DNA of 64,000 bases from Vanrija pseudolonga (taxonomy: Eukaryota; Basidiomycota; Tremellomycetes; Trichosporonales; Trichosporonaceae): the NCBI RefSeq assembly GCF_020906515.1, contig NC_085853.1, forward strand, positions 1,922,001 through 1,986,000. Reading direction: 5' to 3'. A model generated the notes under the pieces. It was not told where the DNA came from. It made no database searches and was given only the letters and a program-made list of their open reading frames with translations. Of this stretch, positions 11,069-22,572 are shown in pieces; position 1 is the stretch's first letter, and the number at the start of each line of letters is the position of its first letter. Both the position numbers and the translations under genes were made by a program.

Positions 11069-12093
11069 TTATAGTGTAGAAAGGACCATACGATCACGGC
11101 TGTACTGATCTTGCAGGACCTCAGTGCGGCCAGGGAGCATTCGCGACACGACCTCGCCCTGGTCGGCCCCAATCTCAACCGCGAGGCGGGGCACTCGAGC
11201 CAACTTGGGATCAGGCATGAGGATCTCCTGGGCCAGCTCGCCGATTCGATCATAGAAGGCAACCCCGTCACCAAACCCAGCCACTAGGCCACCTACGAGT
11301 GCCCGGCGGTCCTCGTACTCGCGCACCGAGTCGGGCAGGGCCTCCCATTCGGCCTGGGGGATGTATGGCGGGTTGGCCGTGATGATGTCGATAGGCTGGC
11401 CGCCTGTGGCTTCACGAACGGCGCGTGCAAAGTTCGCCAACATGACGTCGCCCTCAAATACGCTGACGCGCTCGTCACCAAGCAGCTTGATGTTGTCGCT
11501 GGCGAGGGAAATCGCCTCGGAGCTCAGGTCGACGCCGAAGCCTGCCGCAAACCGATCGCCGAGGAGGTGAGAGAGAAGCAGTGGGATGCAGCCTGAGCCA
11601 GTACACAGGTCGAGGATGCGGAGAGGACGGGAGACCCCAGCAAGTCGCTCAGCGTACGCCTCGACGACGAAGGCTGTCTCGGGTCGGGGTATGAGCGTCG
11701 GTGCGCGAGTGAGGAGGGTCAACGGCCCAAAGTCTGTGTTGCCTGCCGTGAGTGTGGCACAGAAGAGATCAACTCACCCAAGATGTACTGCAGAGGCTCG
11801 CCTTTTGATCGCCGTTCAACCATCTGCGCGATTGCCGACTCGGTGTCTTGCGGGCTGAGTCTCCGCTCACGGGCGGCGTCGCGGAGCCACCGAAGCTCAT
11901 TCTTCGCCTCATGCTCGTCGAGCTCGGGGTTGCGCAGCAGCTGGTCCAGCAGGCCTGTCCGTGTCGTATATCGCCTACATGTCGTGTGCAAGGCTCGTGC
12001 CGCCGTTCGCCGACCGAGCATATGCAGCATGCGGCTTGATATTTGTTGTTGTTGTTGTTGCATGCATCTCTCCCCCAGTTGTCGTCTCCCCAT
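11069..12093 (-). CDS. MTQ1: Mitochondrial class I release-factor glutamine methyltransferase
   Basis: HemK/PrmC-type enzymes methylate the glutamine of the GGQ motif in class I release factors; the fungal mitochondrial form is Mtq1. The single 35-nt intron at 11743-11777 joins YILGNTDFGPLTLLTRAP, giving up to 329 residues. Diagnostic parts are the helical N-domain (EPLQYILG), the SAM loop ILDLCTGSGCIPLLL, the acidic motif FGVDLSS and the catalytic NPPY in TANPPYIPQ. The N-terminus after Met22 or Met25 (GRRTAARALHTTCRRYTTR) is rich in Arg, Ala, Ser and Thr without acids, a classic mitochondrial presequence. The upstream ATG at 12093 would add a poly-Gln run, so the true start may be 12030 or 12021. 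It is transcribed divergently from BPL1. Confidence 0.9.
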
Positions 12094-12285
12094 AATCTCG
12101 GCGTTGACGGACTTTTTTGCTTCCGGCCGGCCGCGGACCCCACCGCCGGCTTGAAAGTGGGGATCCGATATGCGGTCGGCAGCCGGAGATCGAGCGGAAC
12201 ATGGACCTGGGGCTAAGTTGCTTTGTCGTCGACGCGCTCGACTTTCTCTCTACAACCTCCCACTCACTCACTCACTCCAACTCCA
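12094..12285. promoter_or_regulatory. Divergent promoter, MTQ1 / BPL1
   Basis: Only 192 bp separate the outermost MTQ1 ATG from the BPL1 ATG, so both genes must share control sequences. The BPL1 side carries a CACTCACTCACTCACT-type pyrimidine-rich leader just before its ATG. Confidence 0.5.
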
Positions 12286-14606
12286 ATGCCCGGCCCTGGA
12301 CCATCACCGCACCAGGTCTTCGTCTACTCGGGTCCTGGCGTGTCGCCGCTCTCGCTCTCGCACACGCTATTGACGCTCTCGCTCCAGCTACTCCCCCACT
12401 ACACGGTCCAGCCCATCACGGCGGCTGTCCTCGCAACCGAGCCTTGGGAGCCGACGTGCGCGCTCCTCGTTATCCCCGGTGGCAGAGACCTCCCGTTTGT
12501 CGAAGAGCTCTCAGTCAAGACGAAGGTCACTCGCCGCATCGCAGAGTTCGTTCAGGAGGGCGGCAGGTACCTCGGTATCTGTGCCGGCGCCTACTTTGGT
12601 GCGGCCGAGGTCAAGTTTGACGTTGGCGGGAACAAGGAGGTCGTCGGGAAGCGTGATCTCGTGAGTGAACTGCCCCGGCCGAATACTCACACCACCAGGC
12701 CTTCTTCCCCGGTGCAGCTGTCGGACCTACATTCCCTGGCTTTGACTATGGATCCGAGGCCGGCGCCCGAGCCGTCGGCATTGTGGTCGACGGCGGCAAG
12801 CGCGTGCTAGACAACCTCTACTACAACGGCGGCGGACACTTCATCCTCCCTGCTCAGCTCCCCTCCGACGTCGAGGTCGTGGCGCGGTACGCCGAGCCGC
12901 CAACACCCGAGGCCAATGTCGCGGCCGTGCAGATTTCAAAGGGCAAGGGCAAGGCCCTCCTCTGCGCGGTCCACTTCGAGTACCCACTCCAGGACCCGCC
13001 GTCGCGTGATGCCATTGCGAAGCTCGCCAACCCACCAGACGAGCTCGTGATTGAGCAGAACGAGAAGGACAGGAAGGCATGGGTCGGAACCCTCCTCTCG
13101 AACCTCGGCATTAGGCTGCCCTCTGAGCAGAAGACGGCGACCGGCGCTCAGCTCAAGGGCGAGGAGGATCCGCACCTCCTCCTTCACCCAACCCACCCGT
13201 CGCCAATTTTCGTCTTCTCCCACCCCAGCCTTCCCGAGCTAGCCACTAACGCTTTCGGCGCCTCGACCATCAACTCCAAGCTGAAGCTTGGCCCCGGCAA
13301 GTGGGAGACGTTGCAGGACGCCAACGACAAGCTCGAGATTGGACCAGTCGACCTCCTTGAGCCTGGTGTGCCGTCCAACCTTGCCAAGAGGCGACGAACG
13401 GAGCCCGAGTACCCCCCAGCGGTGCAGGAGCTTACTCTGGACGACGGCCCTGTCCCGCCGCAGCCACCAGACTTTCACGCTCTCACCAAGACCATCTTGC
13501 TTCCCGGAAAGGCGCAGTACTCGGCGGACTGGACACCCTTGTTCAACATTGACACCTATTGGGCGGAGCTGGACGCTGTGCGGAAGCGGGCCGGTCGCAA
13601 GACTGGCGTTCTGCGCCGTGACGAGCTCTCAAAGACTGGCGGACAGCGTCCTGCCGTCGGAGATCTCATCTTCTACGGCGAGACCGTGACCAGCACACAA
13701 ACAATGCTCGACCGCAACCCCATTCTGCTCAACGGCCTCCCCGCCCCTCTCACGTTCACCGCGTCCTTCCAGCTGAGCGGCCGTGGACGAGGGTCGAATG
13801 TCTGGCTGTCCCCGGCAGGCTGTCTGCAATACACCATCCTCCTCACCCTCCCCGCCAACATGGCCAACAAGATGATCTTCATCCAGTACCTGGCGGCATT
13901 GGCAATCTGCGAGGCCATCGACGACGATGGCCGCCTCGGTGTGCGCATCAAGTGGCCGAACGACATCTACGCCGAGGTGGAGGGTGTGGGCGGCACCAAG
14001 GTCGGCGGCGGGGTCAAGGGCCGTGCCAAGCTGGGCGGTATCCTCGTCAACACCAACTACGTCAATGGGCAGTGGAGGATTCTTGTCGGCTGCGGAGTCA
14101 ACGTCCTGAACGCGCTCCCGACCACCTCCGTCTCGACGCTGCACGACCTCCTGGCAACGCGCGCGGCTGCATCTGGCTCGTCGCGCGACCTCCCACCACC
14201 ACCATCGATGGAGGGCACGTTTGCGCGCATCATGCACTCGTTCGAGGTCAAGTGGGAGCAGTTCCTCGCCGACAAGGGTTTCGACGGCTTCATGGACGAG
14301 TACCACTCTCGCTGGCTCCACAGCGGGCAGGAGGTGACGCTCACGACGGTCACCCCGCACCAGCGCCTGCGCATCCAGTCCATCACCCCCGACCACGGCC
14401 TCCTGCGCTGCGTGCCTCTTGATGGCGGACGCGCGACGACATCGGGCCTCACGCCGCTGTATGACCGCGACACAGACGGGGGAGGCTACGACGACCGCTC
14501 GTCCAAGGGCTGGTCGTTTGGCTCGTCGGCGACACAGTACGTCGACCTGCAGCCCGACGGCAACAGCTTTGACCTCATGAGCGGCATGATCAAGAAGAAG
14601 GTGTAG
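12286..14606 (+). CDS. BPL1: Biotin-protein ligase (holocarboxylase synthetase), 760 aa
   Basis: Bpl1 activates biotin as biotinyl-AMP and attaches it to carboxylases such as acetyl-CoA and pyruvate carboxylase. The N-terminal part (FVYSGPGVSPLSL, VIPGGRDLPFVEEL, LGICAGAYFGAAEV) is the glutamine-amidotransferase-like BPL_N domain of eukaryotic ligases. The catalytic domain has the biotin-binding loop GRGRGSNVWLSP, RIKWPNDIYAEV, AKLGGILVNT and a C-terminal SH3-like barrel (HSGQEVTLTTV, PLYDRDTDGG). One intron at 12661-12698 (38 nt) gives 761 codons including the stop. The start at 12286 is preferred because an upstream in-frame reading lacks an ATG. The length fits the fungal family. The gene converges on the WSC protein gene, with 141 bp between their stops. 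Confidence 0.95.
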
Positions 14607-14747
14607 GGATCTGGTTTACATTGCATGCATTCATCAGTTGTAGGGGAGGGCGGGGCCGGTGACTGACGGCTGACCTCCTGGGCCTGTTCTGATGCTGCTG
14701 ACTTCGGAGCAATGCATTTCTAACTGTCCTAATACCCAAGAGAATAC

Positions 14748-17700
14748 TTAAAGTTTGACGTGACCCCTGCGGCGCTGGGCTTTGGCAGTGGTGGTGGTAG
14801 AAGCCGCCGACGCCAAGCTGGGAGTGGCGGACGTGGCTGTGGGAGGTGCAGTTGTTGGCGCCGCGGCTGTTGTAGTGGGCACCGCGGACGTCGGGGCTGC
14901 GGCTGTGGAAGACACAGGCTTTGAGCTGGCCGCAGCAGACGAGGCGGACGAAGCCGCACTGCTAGCGACGGAGGTGCTGCTCGAGGCTGCTGAACTCGAG
15001 CTAGCAGCCGAGCTGGACACCGCCGAGATCGACAGTGGCGCAGCCATCGCGGCAATGTTGGGCTGCCCTGGCGGGTTGACCCAGAAGGTCGACACTCTAC
15101 CGCTGAATCCGCAGAACTCGTCGGGGTTGCCACCGCAGCCCGAATTGCACAACTCGTCGGGGAGCATGACGCTGGTCGGGAGCGAGGGCGCGCAGTAGCA
15201 GTAGTAGAGGAAGACGGAGAAGACGGACGAGCCCTGGCCGGCACACGTGTTACGGCACATGTCTGTCGACATGGCGCGGGACACGAGGACCTGGGGACCG
15301 AGACTCGCGTCGTTGCCAAAGCATCCGACGTAGCCTGGCGCGAAGCCCACGCTCGTGTTGGTGCTGGGCTTGGTCGCGTCAAAGATGCTGACAAAGGTGC
15401 CGGACCCGCCGCAAATCTCGCTTGCGTTGTGCCTGCACGGAGTGGTGCACCCCGCCGCTGGCGCCGGCGCGCCGTAGACGCTTGTCGAGTTCGTGCAGGC
15501 GCAGTTGCCGCCGTAGTTGATCCCCGCGACGGAGTACCCGCGCACATTACACGTCCGCTTGCAGTACGTGATGTCGACGTAGGACGCGTTGACCTGGTAA
15601 CCTGCGTTGGCGAAGAGCGTCGCCGAGTTGGTGAAGCAGCCCTTGGAGGTCGGGTCGGTGGGCGTGTTGTTGCCGCCGCCGGGGGTGGCAGGGTTGGTGA
15701 TAGACGTGTCCCAGATGCTCATGGAGGCGCCGGTGCCACATGTGGCGGTCGAGTCACCGGGGCATACGGCGTTGCACTCGCTGTTGGCCACGGGGTACGC
15801 GAGCGTGTTGGACACGAGCGAGTTGCCGCAGAAGCAGATGCGGCCAGACGACGTACCCGCGTACTTGTAGCCGGCCTCGGCGCAGGTCTTGGCGCACACG
15901 GGATTGGAGATTGTAGCGGCGTTGAGCACCTGTGTCGTGAGGGGGAAGTCGGTGCCCTTGCGGAAACAGCCGACAAAGCCTTGCGCGTTGGGCTTGGGTA
16001 CGATTGAGGCCGAGACGCCCGTGAGCGAGATGTTGTACACTGCCGAGGCGGCGTTGGTGGACGAGCCACAGAACTGGGCCGAGTTGCCGTTACACGCGCC
16101 CGTCATGCACACGGCATCGGGGACCATCTGACTCGGCATGCCGCTGCCGCAGTTGCAGATGCCAGGAGTGCGCAGAGCCATGAGCGAGTAGCCAGCCGCG
16201 GCGCAGTACTGCGCGCAGTTCTCGATCGTCATGGCCGAAGTGGGTAGGTAGACCTTGTTAATGACGGCCGTGCCGTCGTAGTAGCATCCGATGAAGCCCT
16301 TGACGCCGTTGTTAGCGCTCAGGTACGGCGTGTAGACGTCCATGTAGGCCGCTCCGCCGCACGACTGCGAGGCGTCGCCGGTGCACGGAGTCGTGGTGCA
16401 CAGCGCGGATGGGGCACGAACGGCGCCAGTAAGCGCTGGGCCACAGTAGCAGTACCGCCCATTCAAGACGCCGGCGTATGTTGCCCCCAGGTTGAAGCAC
16501 TCGCTCTGGCACAGGGCGGGGGTAAGGTAGTTGTTTCCGTACAGCACCGTCGGGAGGATGTGGGTCGAGGTATCGGCGTAGCACCCGACCCAGCCCTTGG
16601 GCTTGACCGGCGCACCGACGCCGACCGTGCTGTAGACGCTCTGCGCCTGGGGTCCGCCACACTTCTGGGCTGAGTTGCCGTTGCAGGCCGACGAACATGA
16701 CGAGGCGGGGAGGGTGCCGCCGGTGCCAACCCACGCGTTGCCACAGTTGCACGTGTTTCCGGCGTAAAGGCCCGCGAGGGAGAAGCCGAGCTCCTTGCAG
16801 CCCGAGGTGCATGCCTCGACGGTGAGAGCGGTGAACTTCCACGTGCCACCGCTGAGGCCCTTGCCCGTCGCGTCCGAGTAGCAGCCGGTGAGCGCGCCAC
16901 TGGCAGACGCTGACGGCGCGGCAGACGAGGTAGATGAAGCTGGAATCGAGGCGGAGGCTGAGGTGGACGACGGCGTTGCAGACGTGGTAGTGGGCTTGGT
17001 CACGGGCCAGATGTCGACGTAGCCGGATCCGCCACACGTCAGAGTGCTGTTTCCCGGACACAACGCCTTGCAGAACGTGGGTGCTGGGTAGCGAGGCGTC
17101 GCAGGAGCCGCCTTGCCGCAGTAGCAGTTGCTGCCCTGGGTACCGGCGTACAAGTAGTTGAACTGGGCGCAACCGGCGATACACGTCGCCGGGGTCATCT
17201 TGGGGTCGGAGAAGGTGTAGTCGTTGAAGGGCAAAGCTGCTGCCGAACCGGAGTAGCACCCGATCCAGCCGGGGTAGTGGGACGCGTTGAGCTGGGCTAT
17301 GCTGAGGGTGCTCGCTGAGGACAGGTACAGGTCGACGGCGCCGGAAGAGCCACACCACTGGGTAGTGTTACCTGGGCACTTGACATTGCACTCCGAGTCG
17401 GGGAGGTCCTGGCCCAGGTTGAGCGTGCTTCCGCAGATACACGTCACAGTACCAGTCACAGCCGCGTACTTCGCGCCGAGCTCGTAGCAGCCGTCCTTGC
17501 ACAAGTTGGTGGTCATGACGTTGGACACGAACGAGACACCACCGGTGACGGCCAAGCCGCTCGACGGGCGGGCATAGCATCCCTGGAGGCCGGGATCGCG
17601 TGCAATGTCTCCCTTGCTCAAGTCGACACCGGTGATGTTGAAGAACTGGCCGTACCCTGACGAGCCGCACATCTCGGTCGTGTTCCCGCGGCAAGGGACG

Positions 17701-19434
17701 TTGCAATACGAGTCGGGCACGATACCGCCGTCGTACAGTGACGTGTCGTTGCCACACGAGCAGTACAGGCCAGCGCGAATCAATGCCCAGTTGGCCTTCT
17801 TGTCGTAGCAGGCCTGGGTGCACGTCGCGGTGGTCATACCGACCGAAGTGTAGCTGTATGTGGCGCGCGAGAGCAGGCCGTTGGGTGTCGTCACGAGGCA
17901 GCCGGCGTTGAACTGGTCCATCCGGGGTGCGGCAGGCTTGGAGCCAGCCCACCACACTTGAACCGCATTGTCGCCTCCACACAGTTGGGAGCTGTTGCCG
18001 GGACAAGGCAGCGTGCACATGCCTGGGTACACCAAGGCGGTGGGGAGGATGCCGTTTCCGCACGAGCACTTCCATGTACCGGCCGCGCCGCCACGACGGC
18101 TCACCGAAGCATACGTGTAGCCGTTCGCGACGCACGCCGTCTGGCATCGGTCGACAGTGAGGTTCTGGTCGACAAAGTCGAACCACTGGGTCTTGTCAAA
18201 CTCGGACTGCGAGATGAAGCACTCCACAGGGTACCATCCTGGCGCCGTCGGCGGGTTCCAGAGCCTTGGGTCGGGGGTTGGCGCCACAGTCGGGCCCATG
18301 GTCCCCAGCAGACTGGACTGGAGGGGGATGCCTGGAACTGGAGGGTTGCAGGTCGGCTTGGGTCCGGTTGCAGCCCAGATGGGGTTGCATCCAGGCAGGG
18401 CGGAGAGCGCGACGTAGTCTGCCTGGCCGGTCGGCTCCTTCAATTCTCCAGCGACGGGCGGAGTGCATGCCTTTCCTGTCGCGATGTTGTGCGAGGCACC
18501 GAAGATGGGGCAATCCTCGAATGGCAACTCGGCGCCAATGTCGACACAAGTGCCAGATGCGTTGAGCGCAGCGCTGAGGACATCCATGTCCCAGCCGTTG
18601 ACAAAGTCACCGTGGGCACCGTAGCCCGTCATGTCGCCAAACGACCAGATGAGGTGGTTGTCGACCGTGACACCCGGGGCCACATTGTTCGTGTCCCAGG
18701 TTCCCTCGAACATGATCTGGGGGATGCGGATCGGGTGTGTCCATGGGCAATTGCCGTCACGGGGGATGAAGGCACCAGCAGTGGCCGCAGGGTAGGTGAC
18801 GTGCGCGCTGTTCGGGAGCCAGAGGTTGATTCCATCCCAGCACTGGGGGAGGAAGACCTCGACTCGGAGGCCATACGGGCAGTCGCGGCCACACTTGAAG
18901 CCATCGCACTCGAGGGGGTTGTTCAAGTTCTTGTTGACCTGGCATGAGATTTTGACAATCTTGATGTCTTGGGCTGTACGAGTGTTGATTGAGCCACCCA
19001 GCATGCGCATGCCCTTGGGGAACGGGGTGACCTTTTGGACGGGTGAGTTGCGGGCGAGGTGGTAGTAGAACCGGAAGAAGGGCTTCATGGGGATGAAGGG
19101 CTTGGCCAGCTTGGAGTCGTACCAGTACAGCTCTGGCAACCAGTACGCCGACTTGTCGGCCTGGATGGAAACACTCGAACATGTGCCAGCGTTGTATAGG
19201 TCGTAGTTGTACGCTGCTCGGAAGTTGTTGCTGCCTATGTGTCAGCTGTGTATACCCTCGGTACGCACCAAAGATCTTGTGCATGTGCGCCGCCTGCGCG
19301 TTCGGGAAGAGGACTGGGTCCAGTTGTTGGGTGCTCAGCACTTGGATGTTGTCCATGTGCCACGCGTCGGGGGCACCGAACGCGGGCGCCACGAGCGCCG
19401 CGGCGAAGACGATGGCTGAGAGCGGGCTCCACAT
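14748..19434 (-). CDS. Secreted DUF1996 protein with ten tandem WSC domains, 1550 aa
   Basis: The signal peptide MWSPLSAIVFAAALVAPAFG is followed by a DUF1996 domain (residues about 22-300: AAHMHKIFG, CDGFKCGRDCPYGLRVEVF, GTCVDIGAELPFEDC). Ten WSC domains then run from about residue 385 to 1390. Each has the GCY/GCF start, paired internal cysteines (CxCG), a C-PGN or C-GN motif and the final CGG or CGS. WSC domains are eight-cysteine modules found in yeast wall-stress sensors and thought to bind glycans. The last 100 residues are Ala/Ser/Thr-rich and should be O-glycosylated. There is no transmembrane helix or hydrophobic GPI-signal tail: the protein ends AQRRRGHVKL. One 34-nt intron at 19235-19268 is inferred. 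A secreted or wall-bound carbohydrate-binding role is the best guess. Confidence 0.92.
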
Positions 19435-21386
19435 TGTGCCGGACAGTGTGGATGTTGTCGTCGTATCCAGTATCCAGCCTGGAGATGGGAGAGGAGGAGT
19501 GCTGCGCTCTGATCTCTGCTGTCTCTTTTATCGGCGGGGGGCAAGAGCGCGTCCTGGTCTGATGGGCCGCCAAACCCCAGGCCTCCGCAGGCCCTAACAG
19601 CCTGACCGTTGTGACCGTCCTTGCGGTTGGAGACGGCTCTTGTCCGCGCCCATGACCAGAGATAGCATAAGCTCAAGCCTAGAAAGCTTGAATGCCCACA
19701 GACGCCGCGGCGCACACGTTCAGCGGGTCACCCTTGAATCCGGCGTGAATGGGGCTCAGCGTCATGTGCTGGTAGGTGGAAAGAGATTATCGAGGGAAGG
19801 CTGCGAAACAGGCACCGTGCCGTGGTGGTGCGGTGAAGTGGCCGCGACTGTTGAGGCGCCGTTCGGCGCTGCGGATGCTGAGGTTCGAGATGCAGGTGAG
19901 ACATTTCGACGACCAGGGCCGGCGGCGCGATAGGACTGGAGCACGTTCTCTGCAGGGTGAGTGCACAGGACGAGAGAATGCGAGAGAGTCACTTACAATA
20001 GATAGCCTTGCTGTGGCGCGGCGGTTAACAAAGAGTTGTGAAAAGAAGTAAAGGAAGTCGCCGCTGAATGAAAGAATGGTCGGGACCGTCGGCAAGTGGT
20101 CAGGCGTTGGAGAAGGCTGGTGGAGGGTGGAGGGAGACTGACCTGGAGCCGTAATGGCGCATGCTGGGCGCCAGTGACGACGGGGGCGTGGGCCACAGGG
20201 TAGTCATGTCGAGTCTGACAAGGATAAGCGAAGCAAGCACAATGAAAGTAGTTGACAGAGGTGTCCTGGGCCAGAGGTCAGGAAAGCGCCACAGTCGCCG
20301 CGTCAGCGCCACCAGTGGCGCTTGGCTTCAGGACTAAAGTCGCCGTAGGTATCAAGAACACGCCGGCGCTGTCCGCACGGCGTAGAACGGCCAATGACAG
20401 CCAGCAACAGGGCATATGTAGGCAGTCCAGAACAACAGAGTTCGAAGCCGTGCCTTTGGCGCAGAGTCGCGTGTGCCCTCCAGTGTGCCCTCCACTTGGG
20501 TCGGTCGCAGAGGTGGAGAGAAGCCTCGGCTCAGGACGCTGGGTGCCGTGGTTCAACTTGGCCCAAGCCTTGGACGCGCCTCTCGAGTGCCTTGTAACGG
20601 CTCATTATCGGCAGCGGCAGCTGGATCCCATTGTCTGCCCGGGTAGGCAGAGAACCCAGCGCGCACGGCTTCCGGCGGTCCACCCGTCGGCCGAAGCGAA
20701 GCCGCCGCGGCGTGGGCGAACGGCGGCGAGTCTCGGCTGGAGACGGGTAGCCAGCCAGCGATGAAGTGACACTGTGTGGATCTCATAAATGAATCCGGGG
20801 TTACGTCTCGTGGTGTCGAATCCATCCGGGGCTGAGGCTGGGGCTGAAGCTTGCATCTGGGCTGTTCTCGTCAGCTGAATCGGATTGAGCGGAAGGTGGA
20901 AGGCGGCGGCGGGGTCGCAACAGGCTCAATGGGTGGCGCTGGGGCCCACGATTTTCGTCTGATTTGCAGGTACGTAGGAACAGAGTCGGTCGTCGTCGCG
21001 TCGTCGTGGCAGCCGATACCATGGGCGAGGCAGAAGCGGCAACAGCAACAGTGGCAGCACGCTTGGGCCGAGCTATCGCATCCTTGGCACCATCAGCGGC
21101 ACGCATCGTCGCATCGTCGCGGGGTCGGGTGAGCACATGCTAAAGCCGCCTCTCCGCCCCGCCGGGCGTTGGGGCTCGGCGTGGAGCGCGCTCGGGGCAG
21201 CCATCAGCGGGGTCCGTGCGTGAATAAGCTACGAGGGAGGGCGAGCGAGCGAGCGGGCCAGCAGCGGGCAACAGCGCGAACGAGCATCGCTGTTCATCTT
21301 GTCACCATGTCCACTGTCTGTTCTGTCTGTCGCTCTAGACTTGCTTGCCGTTCACCCAGGCCTTTGCTACCACCCCACCCCGCACC
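19435..21386. other. Long gene-poor divergent interval
   Basis: This 1.95-kb interval separates the WSC gene (minus) from the 21387 gene (plus). It contains one candidate short spliced gene on the minus strand (19787-20207), a small perfect hairpin-forming palindrome at 20305-20322, and an alanine-rich 40-codon open frame at 21021-21143 upstream of the next gene. The rest shows nothing I can support. Confidence 0.5.
19787..20207 (-). CDS. Candidate short spliced gene, about 97 aa, unknown
   Basis: Reading the minus strand from the ATG at 20207 gives MTTLWPTPPSSLAPSMRHYG. A GTCAGT...CAG intron (20064-20142, with CCTGAC inside) leads to GDFLYFFSQLFVNRRATARL. A second, well-formed 47-nt intron (19950-19996, GTAAGT to CTGCAG) leads to a basic tail that stops at 19787. 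The first two exons look protein-like and the splice sites are good, but the last exon has no codon bias and another reading of it is possible. It may instead be a non-coding transcript. No family is recognised. Confidence 0.3.
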
Positions 21387-22309
21387 ATGCCGCGCGACCT
21401 CGACCTCGGGATAAACCTGTTCGCGCCCGACCGGTCGCCCCTGCCCTCCCCCTTGCCGCGGACGCTCAACCTGCCGCCTACGCGACCAAACAGCCCGCTA
21501 CCCGATCTGGACATTGCGCACCTGGCGCCGGAGGAGGCCGCCGAGCTGCTGTCCGAGCGCGCCGCGGCGCTCGACGCGCGCGAGGCCGACCTCGCCGACC
21601 GCGAAGCCGACCTGGCCGACTTCAGCGCCGACGTCGACACGCACCATGCCGCGCTGGACGACTACGCCGCGAGCCTGAGCGAGCGCGCGCGCGAGCTCGA
21701 GGCGTACGAGCACAAGCTGTTCAAGTACCACCGCGCTGTGCGGCGGGAGCGCGTCGCGATGGCTGCTGCTGCCGCGGCGCGCGCCAGCGCGCCCCCGCCG
21801 CCGTTGGTCGTCATCTCCGAGCCCGTGTTCGAGGGGCACCAGTACGAGGCGCTCGCGGGCGGCGTGGGGGAGGGGGAGAAGGCCGGCGACCCTGCGCTCG
21901 CGGCAAAGAGCGCAGATGCGAACGAGGGCGAGGCGGACGCCGCGCGGAGGGAGGTGCTCTCGCACTCTGGGGGAGACGTGCGCTCGCTGCTGTCCCATGT
22001 CACTTCGCACATTGCCCTCCTGGACCGGCTGGAGCGCAGCAGTGCGCTAGAAGCGGGGGATGAGGCGGGACAGAATGCGTTGCGAGCGCTTGCGTTGTTG
22101 GATATGAGGATCCGCCAGGTCCTGAAGCGAGCAGTGAGTGTGGGTGTGCTGTTAGCCGTGCTGACCGACTGCAGGTCTGGGCAGAGGAGAGCCAGTCGGA
22201 TACCGAAGCAGAGGACACCGACGACAGCGACGACGAGTTTGTCGAGTACGGCCATTGCAGCGTCGTTGCCCATGTACGTCACAGTTCGCTGCCCGTAGAG
22301 CTAGATTAG
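21387..22309 (+). CDS. Unknown coiled-coil protein, 293 aa
   Basis: It starts MPRDLDLGINLFAPDRSP at 21387. The intron at 22135-22175 (41 nt, GTGAGT to TGCAG with GCTGAC) joins KRA to VWAEESQSDTE, ending SLPVELD at 22309. Residues of about 50-130 form a long amphipathic helix with repeated ALDAREADLADREADLADF and LSERARELEAYEHKLFKYH, a likely coiled coil. A second helical part (SHVTSHIALLDRLE, NALRALALLDMRIRQVL) precedes an acidic Asp/Glu/Ser tail. The coiled-coil style resembles the helix in the 31910-34129 protein. No named family is recognised. The alanine-rich coding sequence generates long open frames in other frames, which are ignored here. Confidence 0.75.
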
Positions 22310-22572
22310 AGGTACCCAGGGGGGTTGGTTAGAGAGTGAGGGAGGAGGGGACGTGAGTGTGGCACCATTTTTCGCTCATTTCACCAGCTTTTCATGTTGA
22401 CATGTGACAGAATGCATAGAGTACACGGCTGGGGCATTGGTTTGTGCGGTTTGAGGTGAAGGGGATGAGGCAATCACAGGGCCTCCGTCTACATGACTTG
22501 CGCGAGGCCCACCGCGATGCTGGTGTTGATGTTGGTGTTGGTGCCGAGAGCACTCGATGGTGCTCGGCCCTG

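Noticed and set aside
20305-20322. Perfect palindrome AGCGCCAC/GTGGCGCT as a possible terminator or attachment site
   Set aside because: It is a short, isolated hairpin in a eukaryotic intergenic region, with no associated element.
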